DNA of 33,718 nt from positions 35,693-69,410 of the forward strand of contig NZ_QTWS01000022.1 of NCBI RefSeq assembly GCF_003461245.1, given 5' to 3'. A program made the translations under genes and the position numbers. The DNA is from Blautia sp. AF19-10LB (GTDB lineage: Bacteria; Bacillota; Clostridia; Lachnospirales; Lachnospiraceae). How positions within the stretch are numbered: position 1 is the first letter of the stretch; every line of letters starts with the position of its first letter. The notes beneath the pieces were generated by a model. It was not told where the DNA came from. It ran no database searches and worked only from the letters and a program-made list of their open reading frames with translations. Shown piece by piece: positions 21,051 through 27,905 of the stretch.

Positions 21051-22106
21051 TTACGCTTCCCAGTGGAGCAGTTCGTCTCTTAACGTATCCAGAAGTTCTT
21101 CCTCCGGTACTTTCTTTACGATTTCTCCTTTTTTGATCAGAAGTCCTACACCGACTCCACCGGCGATTCCTATATCCGCTTCCTTCGCTTCTCCCGGTCC
21201 ATTGACTACGCAGCCCATGACCGCTACTTTGATATCCAGCGGAATGTCCTGAACCATCGCCTCTACCTTGTTTGCAAGGCCGATCAGGTCGATACGGGTA
21301 CGGCCGCAGGTTGGACAGGACACAACTTCAATGCCTCCTTTGCGAAGCCCCAGTGTCTTGAGGATTCGTTTGGCTGATTTGATCTCTTCAAGCGGAGCTC
21401 CTGTCAGGGAAACGCGGATCGTGTCACCGATTCCCTGATACAGAATGATCCCGAGTCCGACTGCTGATTTGATATTTCCGGAATACAAAGTTCCTGCCTC
21501 TGTGATCCCTACGTGAAGCGGGTGGTCGGTCTTCTGGGCGATCAGTTCATGCGCCCTGGCACACATCATGACATCAGAGGATTTGATGCTGATGACCAGA
21601 TTGTCATAGCCCATTTCTTCTATGATATGGACTTTGTCCAGTGCACTCTCTACCAATCCCTCGGCAGTAACTCCATGGTATTTCTCCACCAGTTCTTTCT
21701 CAAGAGAACCGCTGTTGACGCCGACACGGATCGGAATATTTCTCTCCTTTGCAACATCTACGACTGCCTGGATCCTGTCTCTGCTTCCGATGTTGCCCGG
21801 ATTGATACGGATCTTGTCTGCGCCGTTCTCCATTGCTGCGATCGCAAGGCGATAATCAAAATGGATATCTGCCACAAGCGGAATGTGGATCTGTTTCTTG
21901 ATCTCACGGAGTGCCTCGGCAGCTTCCATTGTCGGAACTGCACAGCGGATGATCTCACATCCTGCCGCCTCCAGTTCAAGGATCTGACGGACAGTTGCCT
22001 CCACATCTTCTGTCTTGGTATTTGTCATAGACTGGATAAGGACAGGGTTTCCTCCTCCGATCTTTCTGTTTCCTATCTGTACTACCTTTGTATGGTCGCG
22101 ATACAT
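21051..22106 (-). CDS. ispG: 4-hydroxy-3-methylbut-2-en-1-yl diphosphate synthase
   Basis: A [4Fe-4S] enzyme of the MEP isoprenoid pathway. It converts methylerythritol cyclodiphosphate to HMBPP using flavodoxin or ferredoxin. The 351 residues fit the short bacterial form: a TIM barrel (about 1-260), then the C-terminal domain with ligands Cys264, Cys267, Cys299 and Glu306 (CPTCGRT, MGCVVNGPGEA). The ribosome site GGAGGG decides the start. In clostridia ispG usually follows dxr and rseP. Here they are absent and ispG opens the unit, divergent from ilvE, with its own promoter and an 87-base leader. polC follows after 16 bases. Confidence 0.97.
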   Translation of the reverse strand: MYRDHTKVVQIGNRKIGGGNPVLIQSMTNTKTEDVEATVRQILELEAAGCEIIRCAVPTMEAAEALREIKKQIHIPLVADIHFDYRLAIAAMENGADKIRINPGNIGSRDRIQAVVDVAKERNIPIRVGVNSGSLEKELVEKYHGVTAEGLVESALDKVHIIEEMGYDNLVISIKSSDVMMCARAHELIAQKTDHPLHVGITEAGTLYSGNIKSAVGLGIILYQGIGDTIRVSLTGAPLEEIKSAKRILKTLGLRKGGIEVVSCPTCGRTRIDLIGLANKVEAMVQDIPLDIKVAVMGCVVNGPGEAKEADIGIAGGVGVGLLIKKGEIVKKVPEEELLDTLRDELLHWEA

Positions 22107-22199
22107 AAGTTTCCCTCCATTTTATCGTATTTCACATACACCTGATTTTCTGAAAAAAACGGAGCCGCCTTCAGAGAGACTGCCCCTTCTCTGCTTCAT

Positions 22200-22228
22200 A
22201 TTATAACGAACTGGGGTATAAAATACAA
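22200..22228 (-). promoter_or_regulatory. Sigma-A promoter for ispG-polC
   Basis: Minus strand: TTGTAT (22223-22228), a 17-base spacer and TATAAT (22200-22205). The start is predicted near 22193. Confidence 0.6.
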
Positions 22229-22235
22229 GTTTTCA

Positions 22236-22264
22236 TTGAAGTCACCACAATAAAGTGCTAAAAT
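22236..22264 (+). promoter_or_regulatory. Sigma-A promoter for ilvE
   Basis: TTGAAG (22236-22241), a 17-base spacer and TAAAAT (22259-22264) with an extended TGc. The start is predicted near 22271, just before the 27-base palindrome. Confidence 0.7.
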
Positions 22265-22274
22265 AAAAACAAAA

Positions 22275-22301
22275 GTTACTGCAAACAGAATGAACAGTAA
22301 C
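22275..22301 (+). repeat. 27-base palindrome at the 5' end of the ilvE transcript
   Basis: GTTACTG ... CAGTAAC with a 13-base centre. It has the same length and the same seven-base arms as 10206-10232 in the dispersed repeat, but a different centre. It would form a hairpin within a few bases of the predicted ilvE transcription start. Confidence 0.65.
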
Positions 22302-22335
22302 AACGACAGCCATACGAAATGGAGGAATATATATT

Positions 22336-23361
22336 ATGGAAAAAAAGAACATTGACTGGGGCAGCATAGGATTCGGCTATATCCCGACAGATTATCGTTA
22401 TGTTGCCAACTTCAAGGATGGCAAATGGGATGAAGGAGAACTGACCACAGACCCGAATGTAGTACTGAATGAATGTGCCTGTGTTTTCCAGTATGCACAG
22501 ACTGTATTCGAAGGCATGAAAGCCTATACAACAGAAGACGGACATATCGTTACTTTCCGTCCTGACCTCAACGCAGAGCGTCTTGCAAACTCCGCAAGAA
22601 GACTGGAAATGCCAGTATTCCCGGAGGATCGTTTTGTAGATGCCGTTGTCAAGACCATCAAAGCAAACGAAGCTTACGTACCGCCATACGGCTCAGGTGC
22701 AACCCTGTATGTACGTCCGTACATGTTCGGAAGCAACCCGGTTATCGGTGTTAAACCGGCTGATGAATATCAGTTCCGTATCCTGACCACACCAGTAGGA
22801 CCATACTTCAAGGGTGGCGCAAAGCCGATCACGATCCGTGTCACAGACTTTGACCGTGCTGCACCGCATGGAACAGGACACATCAAAGCTGGCCTTAACT
22901 ACGCAATGAGCCTTCATGCGATCATGGATGCACATCGTCAGGGATACGATGAGAACATGTACCTTGACTCCGCAACAAGAACCAAAGTTGAGGAGACAGG
23001 TGGAGCAAACTTCATCTTCGTAACCAAAGACGGCACTGTTGTAACACCGAAGTCCAACAGCATCCTTCCATCCATCACACGTCGTTCCCTGATCTATGTT
23101 GCTGAACATTATCTCGGACTCAAAGTTGAGGAACGTGAAGTATATCTGGATGAAGTCAAAGACTTCGCAGAATGCGGACTTTGCGGAACTGCTGCAGTTA
23201 TCTCTCCAGTTGGCAAGATCGTTGACCACGACAAAGAAATCTATTTCCCAAGTGGAATGGAAGAAATGGGACCGACAACCAAGAAACTGTACGAGACACT
23301 GACAGGTATCCAGATGGGACGCATCGAAGCTCCAGAAGGATGGATCAAAGTTATCGAATAA
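22336..23361 (+). CDS. ilvE: Branched-chain amino acid aminotransferase
   Basis: PLP-dependent fold-type IV transaminase that makes or breaks down Leu, Ile and Val with glutamate/2-oxoglutarate. The 341 residues match the longer bacterial class. Lys184 in GHIKAGLNYA is the expected PLP lysine. FEGMKAY (58-64), YVRPYMFGS, the late EETGGANFIFV (containing the conserved Glu) and CGTAAVISPVG (phosphate cup) are all present. The ribosome site is GGAGGA. The gene is monocistronic with a strong promoter and terminator. Codons ending in C are frequent, consistent with high expression. CodY, a sensor of its product amino acids, is in the same window, but I see no good CodY box at this promoter. Confidence 0.97.
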   Translation: MEKKNIDWGSIGFGYIPTDYRYVANFKDGKWDEGELTTDPNVVLNECACVFQYAQTVFEGMKAYTTEDGHIVTFRPDLNAERLANSARRLEMPVFPEDRFVDAVVKTIKANEAYVPPYGSGATLYVRPYMFGSNPVIGVKPADEYQFRILTTPVGPYFKGGAKPITIRVTDFDRAAPHGTGHIKAGLNYAMSLHAIMDAHRQGYDENMYLDSATRTKVEETGGANFIFVTKDGTVVTPKSNSILPSITRRSLIYVAEHYLGLKVEEREVYLDEVKDFAECGLCGTAAVISPVGKIVDHDKEIYFPSGMEEMGPTTKKLYETLTGIQMGRIEAPEGWIKVIE

Positions 23362-23378
23362 TTTACCCGTTAGATCAG

Positions 23379-23413
23379 ACAAGGTGTGGAGAATTTTCCA
23401 CACCTTGTTTTTT
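23379..23413 (+). terminator. Intrinsic terminator of ilvE
   Basis: A perfect 12-bp stem (ACAAGGTGTGGA/TCCACACCTTGT, 23379-23408) with a six-base loop, followed by TTTTTT. It lies between the convergent ilvE and folA. The minus strand lacks a good T-run. Confidence 0.93.
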
Positions 23414-23436
23414 GCTCTGTTATGAAATTTACTGTC

Positions 23437-23928
23437 CTATTTTACTCTCTCATATTTCACAAATGTATATTCCAGGTCAAAATATGTCTGCTCATCGCTT
23501 TCTGCAGTCACTTTCCACTCCGGCATCTCGTCAAGATTCGGGAAGTAGCTGTCTGCTTCGTATGCAAAATCGATCTTGGTCACATGTGCAGTGTCACAGT
23601 ATGGAAGGAGCTGTTTGTACACACTGTCTCCACCGATGCAGTATACCTGATCGGACGGATATTTCTTAATTTCCTCCAGAAGTTCCTCGATCGTATGAAC
23701 GATGATAGCATCTTTTACCTTGTAATCTTTATTTCCGGTAAGAACAATATTGGTTCTGTTCTTGAGCGGAAGTCCGTTTGGAAAGCTTTCCAGTGTCTTG
23801 CGCCCCATGACAACGACTTTGCCTGTTGTCTCCTGGCGGAACATCTTCATGTCTGCCGGGATGCTTACAAGAAGTTTGTTATCTTTGCCGATGGCCCAGT
23901 TTTTGTCTGCTGCTACGATAATATTCAT
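23437..23928 (-). CDS. folA: Dihydrofolate reductase
   Basis: Reduces dihydrofolate to tetrahydrofolate with NADPH, regenerating the folate oxidised by ThyA. The 163 residues match the family. Motifs are MNIIVAADKNWAIGKDNKLLVSIPADMKMF, with the acidic substrate-binding Asp near residue 26, VVMGRKTLESFP, and YCIGGDSVYKQLLP in the NADPH site. The ribosome site is AGGGGA. It is second in the thyA-folA operon, 40 bases after thyA. Confidence 0.97.
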   Translation of the reverse strand: MNIIVAADKNWAIGKDNKLLVSIPADMKMFRQETTGKVVVMGRKTLESFPNGLPLKNRTNIVLTGNKDYKVKDAIIVHTIEELLEEIKKYPSDQVYCIGGDSVYKQLLPYCDTAHVTKIDFAYEADSYFPNLDEMPEWKVTAESDEQTYFDLEYTFVKYERVK

Positions 23929-23968
23929 GTTAAAATCCCCTTCTGTTTTTATTGGTTTCTTCTGACGA

Positions 23969-24817
23969 TCAGATCGCGATCGGAATGTTCTTGATCTGCG
24001 GCCAGGTCTGATAGTTTTCTACGATTAGGTCATCCGTTGTAAAATCATAGAAATCTTTGATCTCCGGATTCAGTTTCACAGTCGGTGCCGGATATGGTGT
24101 ACGGCTGATCAGTTCCTTGATGACCGGTACATGACGGTCATAAATATGACAGTCTGCAATCACATGGACCAGTTCTCCCGCTTCCATATCGCAAACCTGC
24201 GCGATCATCATCAGAAGGATAGAATACTGGCATACATTCCAGTTATTTGCCGCCAGGATATCCTGGGAACGCTGGTTCAGTACCGCATTTAATGTAAGCT
24301 TATCCTTGCCCGGTTCCTTGGTCACATTGAATGTCATGGAATATGCACACGGATAAAGGTTCATCTCATGGAGATCCTGATGCACGTAGATATTTGTCAT
24401 GATGCGGCGGCTGTACGGATTGTTCTTAAGGTCATATAATACACGGTCTACCTGATCCATCATACCTTCTTTGTACTGGTGCTTGACTCCAAGCTGATAA
24501 CCATATGCCTTGCCGATGGAGCCGTCTTCATCTGCCCAGCTGTCCCAGATATGGCTGTGAAGGTCATGGATATTGTTGGATTTCTTCTGCCAGATCCATA
24601 AGATCTCGTCCATCGCACTCTTGAGTGCTGTCTTACGGAGTGTCAGTGCCGGAAATTCCTTACGGAGATCATAGCGGTTGACAACACCGAATCTCTTGAT
24701 CGTATACGCGGAAGTTCCATCCTCCCAGACCGGGCGGACTTTCTCTCCTTCTGTACTGGTTCCGTTTTCTATTACATCTTTGCACATATTGATAAAAGTA
24801 ACATCTGCTAAACTCAT
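23969..24817 (-). CDS. thyA: Thymidylate synthase (ThyA)
   Basis: Methylates dUMP to dTMP using methylene-tetrahydrofolate. The 282 residues include the catalytic Cys157 in LYPCAYSM and the phosphate-binding Arg137-Arg138 in NNPYSRRIM. HIWDSWADEDGSIGKAYGYQLG and the C-terminal DFYDFTTDDLIVENYQ are also present. The residues after the nucleophile (QRSQDILAANNWNV) and the overall pattern recall the phi3T-type ThyA of B. subtilis rather than the E. coli type; this comparison is from memory. The ribosome site is AAAGGAGA. folA follows, forming a dTMP/folate unit. Confidence 0.97.
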   Translation of the reverse strand: MSLADVTFINMCKDVIENGTSTEGEKVRPVWEDGTSAYTIKRFGVVNRYDLRKEFPALTLRKTALKSAMDEILWIWQKKSNNIHDLHSHIWDSWADEDGSIGKAYGYQLGVKHQYKEGMMDQVDRVLYDLKNNPYSRRIMTNIYVHQDLHEMNLYPCAYSMTFNVTKEPGKDKLTLNAVLNQRSQDILAANNWNVCQYSILLMMIAQVCDMEAGELVHVIADCHIYDRHVPVIKELISRTPYPAPTVKLNPEIKDFYDFTTDDLIVENYQTWPQIKNIPIAI

Positions 24818-24833
24818 TTACACTTCTCCTTTC

Positions 24834-24867
24834 ATACTGCCGCACAAAAGCTCCCTGTCAGCAGTAT
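24834..24867 (-). promoter_or_regulatory. Leader hairpin of thyA
   Basis: ATACTGC (24834-24840) pairs with GCAGTAT (24861-24867). The stem base is immediately upstream of the thyA ribosome site in the predicted leader. Its role is unknown. Confidence 0.4.
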
Positions 24868-24890
24868 TTTTATTCGTCATTCTGCTACTC

Positions 24891-24919
24891 AGTATAGCAT
24901 ATTCCCCTGTCTCTTACCA
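24891..24919 (-). promoter_or_regulatory. Sigma-A promoter for thyA-folA
   Basis: Minus strand: a weak TGGTAA (24914-24919), a 17-base spacer and TATACT (24891-24896) with an extended TGc. The start is predicted near 24884. Confidence 0.55.
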
Positions 24920-24962
24920 GCGTTTTGTTCGTGATAAAACTGCCTGTAACATCTCCCCGGGC

Positions 24963-24991
24963 TTTACATTTCGAACCTTCCATGCTATTAT
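24963..24991 (+). promoter_or_regulatory. Sigma-A promoter of the vanZ-like gene, predicted leaderless
   Basis: TTTACA (24963-24968), a 17-base spacer and TATTAT (24986-24991) with an extended TGc. Only seven bases separate the -10 from the ATG at 24999, so transcription should begin at or next to the A of the start codon. Confidence 0.65.
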
Positions 24992-24998
24992 TAGTGCC

Positions 24999-25529
24999 AT
25001 GAAAATACTGATTACATTACTGAAGCCTTTATCTTTTCTGCCTGCGCTTCTTATGATGTACCTGATCTTTTCATTTTCAGCCCAGACCGGGGAGGTGTCC
25101 GGGGAATTAAGTTACAAGATCAGTTACAAGATCGTCGAGGTCAAAAGTGAGGTTTTGCACCAGGAAAAAAGTTACGATGAATTAAGTTATGAAGCTGACC
25201 AGATCCACTTCTATGTACGAAAAGCAGCTCATATGACAGAATATTTCCTTCTGGCTGTTGCCATTTCTTTCCCGCTCTACGTTTACCGCGTGAGAGGTTT
25301 CTGGCTGTTTCTTCTCGCCGGGATCTTCTGTGTGGGATTTTCAGGACTGGATGAATACCACCAGTCTTTTGTCGGAGGACGTACCCCTGCTGTCCGCGAT
25401 GTCTGCATTGACAGCTGTGGAGCTTTTATTGGGATCATCCTCGTCCAGCTTTTCTGCTGGTCAACCTTACATAACCCGGATGCTCCGAAAAAAGTTGTAA
25501 AAAAGCGTAAAAAACGCCGCAGATCCTGA
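24999..25529 (+). CDS. VanZ-like family membrane protein
   Basis: VanZ-like proteins are small multi-pass membrane proteins; VanZ itself gives low-level teicoplanin resistance, and the role of most relatives is unknown. The 176 residues have hydrophobic segments at about 5-25, 82-98, 103-120 and 138-155. The family signature appears as RKAAHMTEYFLLA and GLDEYHQSFVGGRTPAVRDVCIDSCGAFIG. The protein ends in a strongly basic tail (KKVVKKRKKRRRS). No ribosome site precedes the ATG at 24999, but a good promoter sits directly in front of it, pointing to leaderless initiation. The stop codon is inside the loop of its own terminator. Confidence 0.9.
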   Translation: MKILITLLKPLSFLPALLMMYLIFSFSAQTGEVSGELSYKISYKIVEVKSEVLHQEKSYDELSYEADQIHFYVRKAAHMTEYFLLAVAISFPLYVYRVRGFWLFLLAGIFCVGFSGLDEYHQSFVGGRTPAVRDVCIDSCGAFIGIILVQLFCWSTLHNPDAPKKVVKKRKKRRRS

Positions 25530-25545
25530 AGTCTGCGGCATTTTT
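25509..25545. terminator. Bidirectional terminator between vanZ-like gene and the malQ operon
   Basis: GCCGCAGA/TCTGCGGC (25516-25539) has an eight-base loop that contains the vanZ-like stop codon. The plus strand continues ATTTTT and the minus strand GTTTTTT, so it can serve both convergent units. Confidence 0.92.
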
Positions 25546-25569
25546 GATCCTTATGTGATTTTACAGGAT

Positions 25570-26025
25570 TTATTCAGATTTTTCATCCTCTGGTTTCTTT
25601 TCCAGGGAGACACTGCTTTCCTGTGCATCTGTGTCATCTCCGTTTTCATTGTCAAGTCCGTCTGCCAGATGTGCTCTCTGTGCGATGCTCATAGATTTCT
25701 TCTCTTCTGCAGGTTCCGGCTGTTTCTGGATCTGCTCCTGTGCTGCGGCTTCTGCTGCACGCTTCGCCTTGTCCTTCTTCATCAGGTCTCTGCCGCCAAC
25801 CACCAGCATAACAACTCCAACGATCAGAAATCCGACTCCCGCTGCAAAAAATCCCCAGCTGCTGCCATTCACACCATCCAGTACATCCTTACAGAGCTTA
25901 TACCCTGTATACAAAAGGTACACACCTGCAAGAAGCATGATAATGGAACTTCTTGTCGGTGTCCCCTGCTCCTTTGGTTCTGCTCCGGAAGTTTCCTGTT
26001 CAGACTGCTTGTTCTGTTCCTCCAT
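25570..26025 (-). CDS. Hypothetical two-transmembrane protein
   Basis: I do not recognise a family. The 151 residues have a hydrophilic Glu/Gln/Ser-rich N-terminus (1-25), hydrophobic segments at about 27-42 and 58-78 separated by DVLDGVNGSSWG, and a highly charged C-terminal half (about 80-151). The C-terminal half holds an Ala/Glu/Gln helix and an acidic tail. The ribosome site AGAGGAG is good. It follows malQ by 30 bases and is probably cotranscribed, ending at the bidirectional terminator. Nothing in the sequence ties it to glucan metabolism. Confidence 0.8.
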   Translation of the reverse strand: MEEQNKQSEQETSGAEPKEQGTPTRSSIIMLLAGVYLLYTGYKLCKDVLDGVNGSSWGFFAAGVGFLIVGVVMLVVGGRDLMKKDKAKRAAEAAAQEQIQKQPEPAEEKKSMSIAQRAHLADGLDNENGDDTDAQESSVSLEKKPEDEKSE

Positions 26026-26055
26026 CTGCTTCTCCTCTCACTTGCAAAAAATAAA

Positions 26056-27630
26056 TTATTTTTTTATCTTATCATCTTTTACAGAATTGTTCAATTCTTC
26101 TTTTTCGTCAGCCTCGGTCTCTTCTTCCGTTTCAACAACCGGCTCTCTGTAAAGACGGCCATAGATTCTTGTAACCTCTCTCATATGATACAGAGTCATA
26201 TCAGAAATCTGTCCTTTGGTCAGTCTCCATTTCCAGTTGTCGCCCAAAGTTGCCGGTACATTCATACGTGCTTCGTTTCCAAGGCAGAGGTAATCCTGGA
26301 TCGGAATGATCGCCAGGTCAGCCACACTTGCAAGAGCTGTACGGATCAGTGCCCATACACAGTCATTTACCGGTACTTCATAGCAGTTGATGTATTCTCT
26401 TACAAAGTCTCTGTCATGACCCTGAAGGTTTTCCAGCCATCCTTTGGTCGTCTCGTTGTCATGGGTTCCTGTATAGACAACGCAGTTATGTTCATATTTA
26501 TATGGAAGATAAGAGCTGTTCTCACTTCCGTCAAAAGCAAACTGCAGGACTTTCATTCCCGGATAGCCGCTTTCTTTGAGCATTTCCAGAACGCTCTTTG
26601 TCAGGAATCCAAGATCCTCTGCGATCACGCGAAGGTTCTCGATCTTTTTGTTCAGGGTATTGAAAAGATCCATTCCAGGTCCTTTTTCCCATTTGCCCTT
26701 CTGTGCGGTCGTCTCTCCGTATGGGATCGCATAATATTCGTCAAAGCCACGGAAATGGTCGATCCTCACTACATCGTATAATTCAAGACAGTGCTGCATT
26801 CTCTGCACCCACCAGTCATATCCTGTCGCTTTTAATTTCTTCCAGTCGTAAAGAGGATTTCCCCAGAGCTGTCCTGTTGTAGAAAATGCATCTGGCGGGC
26901 ATCCTGCTACGGATTTCGGGTTGTGATCCTTGTCAAACTGCAGCATTTCCGGATTTGCCCATGCGTCAGAGCTGTCCAGTGCCACATAGATCGGTACATC
27001 GCCGATGATGCTGATACCTTTCTCATTTGCGTATGCTTTCAGCTTTCTCCACTGTGTGGTAAAGCAGTACTGCTGGAAACGATAGAAATCGATCTCCTCT
27101 TCAAGCTCTTTCTCTGCTTCTTTGACTGCTTTGGAATGACGGTCCTTGAGTTCTTCCGGCCAGTCGATCCAGCAGATACCCTTCTGGTCATTCTTGATCG
27201 CCATAAACAGACAGTAATCTGTCAACCAGTTCTGCTCTTCTTTCAGAAAATCTGCATAATCCTCATCCTTGGAAAGATCTGCTCTCTCATATGCTTTGCG
27301 AAGAAGTTTATATCTGGACATGTACATCTTTTCATAATCTACATAAGACTCGCTTCCACCCCAGTCACAGGACTCACATTCCCCTCTGGTCAGAAGTCCC
27401 TTCTCGATCAGATCCTCCAAATTGATAAAATACGGATTTCCTGCAAAAGTAGAAACGGACTGATAAGGAGAATCTCCATATCCAGTAGGTCCTAACGGAA
27501 GAATCTGCCAGTACTGCTGTCCTGCCTGCTCCAGTTGATCAACAAATTCATAGGCTTCCTTTGAAAAACATCCCATTCCGTATTTTGACGGTATACTGGA
27601 TATACCCATTAAAATGCCGCTTGCTCTCAT
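26056..27630 (-). CDS. malQ: 4-alpha-glucanotransferase (amylomaltase, GH77)
   Basis: Transfers alpha-1,4-glucan segments between maltodextrins in the cytoplasm. Most of the 524 residues are the GH77 barrel: GILMGISSIPSKYGMGCFS at the start, YWQILPLGPTGYGDSPYQSVSTFAGNP, the nucleophile Asp in VVRIDHFRGFDEY, the acid/base Glu in RVIAEDLGFLT, and the third carboxylate in YTGTHDNETTKGW. The final roughly 20 residues are a very acidic tail (VETEEETEADEKEELNNS) not typical of the core. The ribosome site is GGAGGAG. It has its own promoter, and a two-TM protein follows. Confidence 0.97.
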   Translation of the reverse strand: MRASGILMGISSIPSKYGMGCFSKEAYEFVDQLEQAGQQYWQILPLGPTGYGDSPYQSVSTFAGNPYFINLEDLIEKGLLTRGECESCDWGGSESYVDYEKMYMSRYKLLRKAYERADLSKDEDYADFLKEEQNWLTDYCLFMAIKNDQKGICWIDWPEELKDRHSKAVKEAEKELEEEIDFYRFQQYCFTTQWRKLKAYANEKGISIIGDVPIYVALDSSDAWANPEMLQFDKDHNPKSVAGCPPDAFSTTGQLWGNPLYDWKKLKATGYDWWVQRMQHCLELYDVVRIDHFRGFDEYYAIPYGETTAQKGKWEKGPGMDLFNTLNKKIENLRVIAEDLGFLTKSVLEMLKESGYPGMKVLQFAFDGSENSSYLPYKYEHNCVVYTGTHDNETTKGWLENLQGHDRDFVREYINCYEVPVNDCVWALIRTALASVADLAIIPIQDYLCLGNEARMNVPATLGDNWKWRLTKGQISDMTLYHMREVTRIYGRLYREPVVETEEETEADEKEELNNSVKDDKIKK

Positions 27631-27668
27631 TTTATCTCCTCCAAATCTGGTAAATATTCACAAAACAC

Positions 27669-27698
27669 ATTATACCAATACCATACCCATTTAGTCAA
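27669..27698 (-). promoter_or_regulatory. Sigma-A promoter for malQ
   Basis: Minus strand: TTGACT (27693-27698), an 18-base spacer and TATAAT (27669-27674). The TGA inside the -35 is also the stop codon of the small lipoprotein ORF. Confidence 0.75.
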
Positions 27699-27844
27699 GA
27701 TAAATAAAAAAGAGAGCACACGCCCTCTTCACTTACCTGTCTTACAAACAGTTCCTCTTCTTGTCTTTGTTTCTCACCGTGGCACCCTGCTAAAGTCAGG
27801 AAAACTGCCAGCAAAAGTATCATAAAAATCTGTTTTTTCCTCAC
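27695..27844 (-). CDS. Small predicted lipoprotein (49 residues)
   Basis: Short ORF with a GTG start and a GGAG ribosome site eight bases upstream (27853-27856). Residues 2-5 are basic (RKKQ), 6-18 are hydrophobic, and LAGC at 18-21 is a clear lipobox, giving a predicted lipid-anchored mature peptide of 29 residues beginning at Cys21. The remainder is charged (EKQRQEEELF), then ends VCSLFYLS. I recognise no family. It lies 62 bases after the hydrolase stop, same strand, with no strong terminator between. An intrinsic terminator overlaps its 3' end before the stop codon, so the last residues may not be normally made, or this is a worn remnant. Confidence 0.6.
   Translation of the reverse strand: MRKKQIFMILLLAVFLTLAGCHGEKQRQEEELFVRQVSEEGVCSLFYLS
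27701..27729 (-). terminator. Intrinsic terminator inside the end of the small lipoprotein ORF
   Basis: AAGAGGGC pairs with GCTCTCTT (8 bp, one G-U; 27710-27729) around GTGT, followed by TTTTTATTTA on the minus strand. The T-run ends before the ORF's stop codon at 27695-27697. Confidence 0.75.
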
Positions 27845-27905
27845 ATCCACATCTCCGTTTTTGTTTTTAGGATTTCGAAAAAAACAGATTTTTATTCACC
27901 GGATA

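Noticed and set aside
22236..22335. CodY box or T-box at ilvE
   Set aside because: The best CodY-like match is about 10 of 15, and no T-box sequence or specifier structure fits in the short leader.
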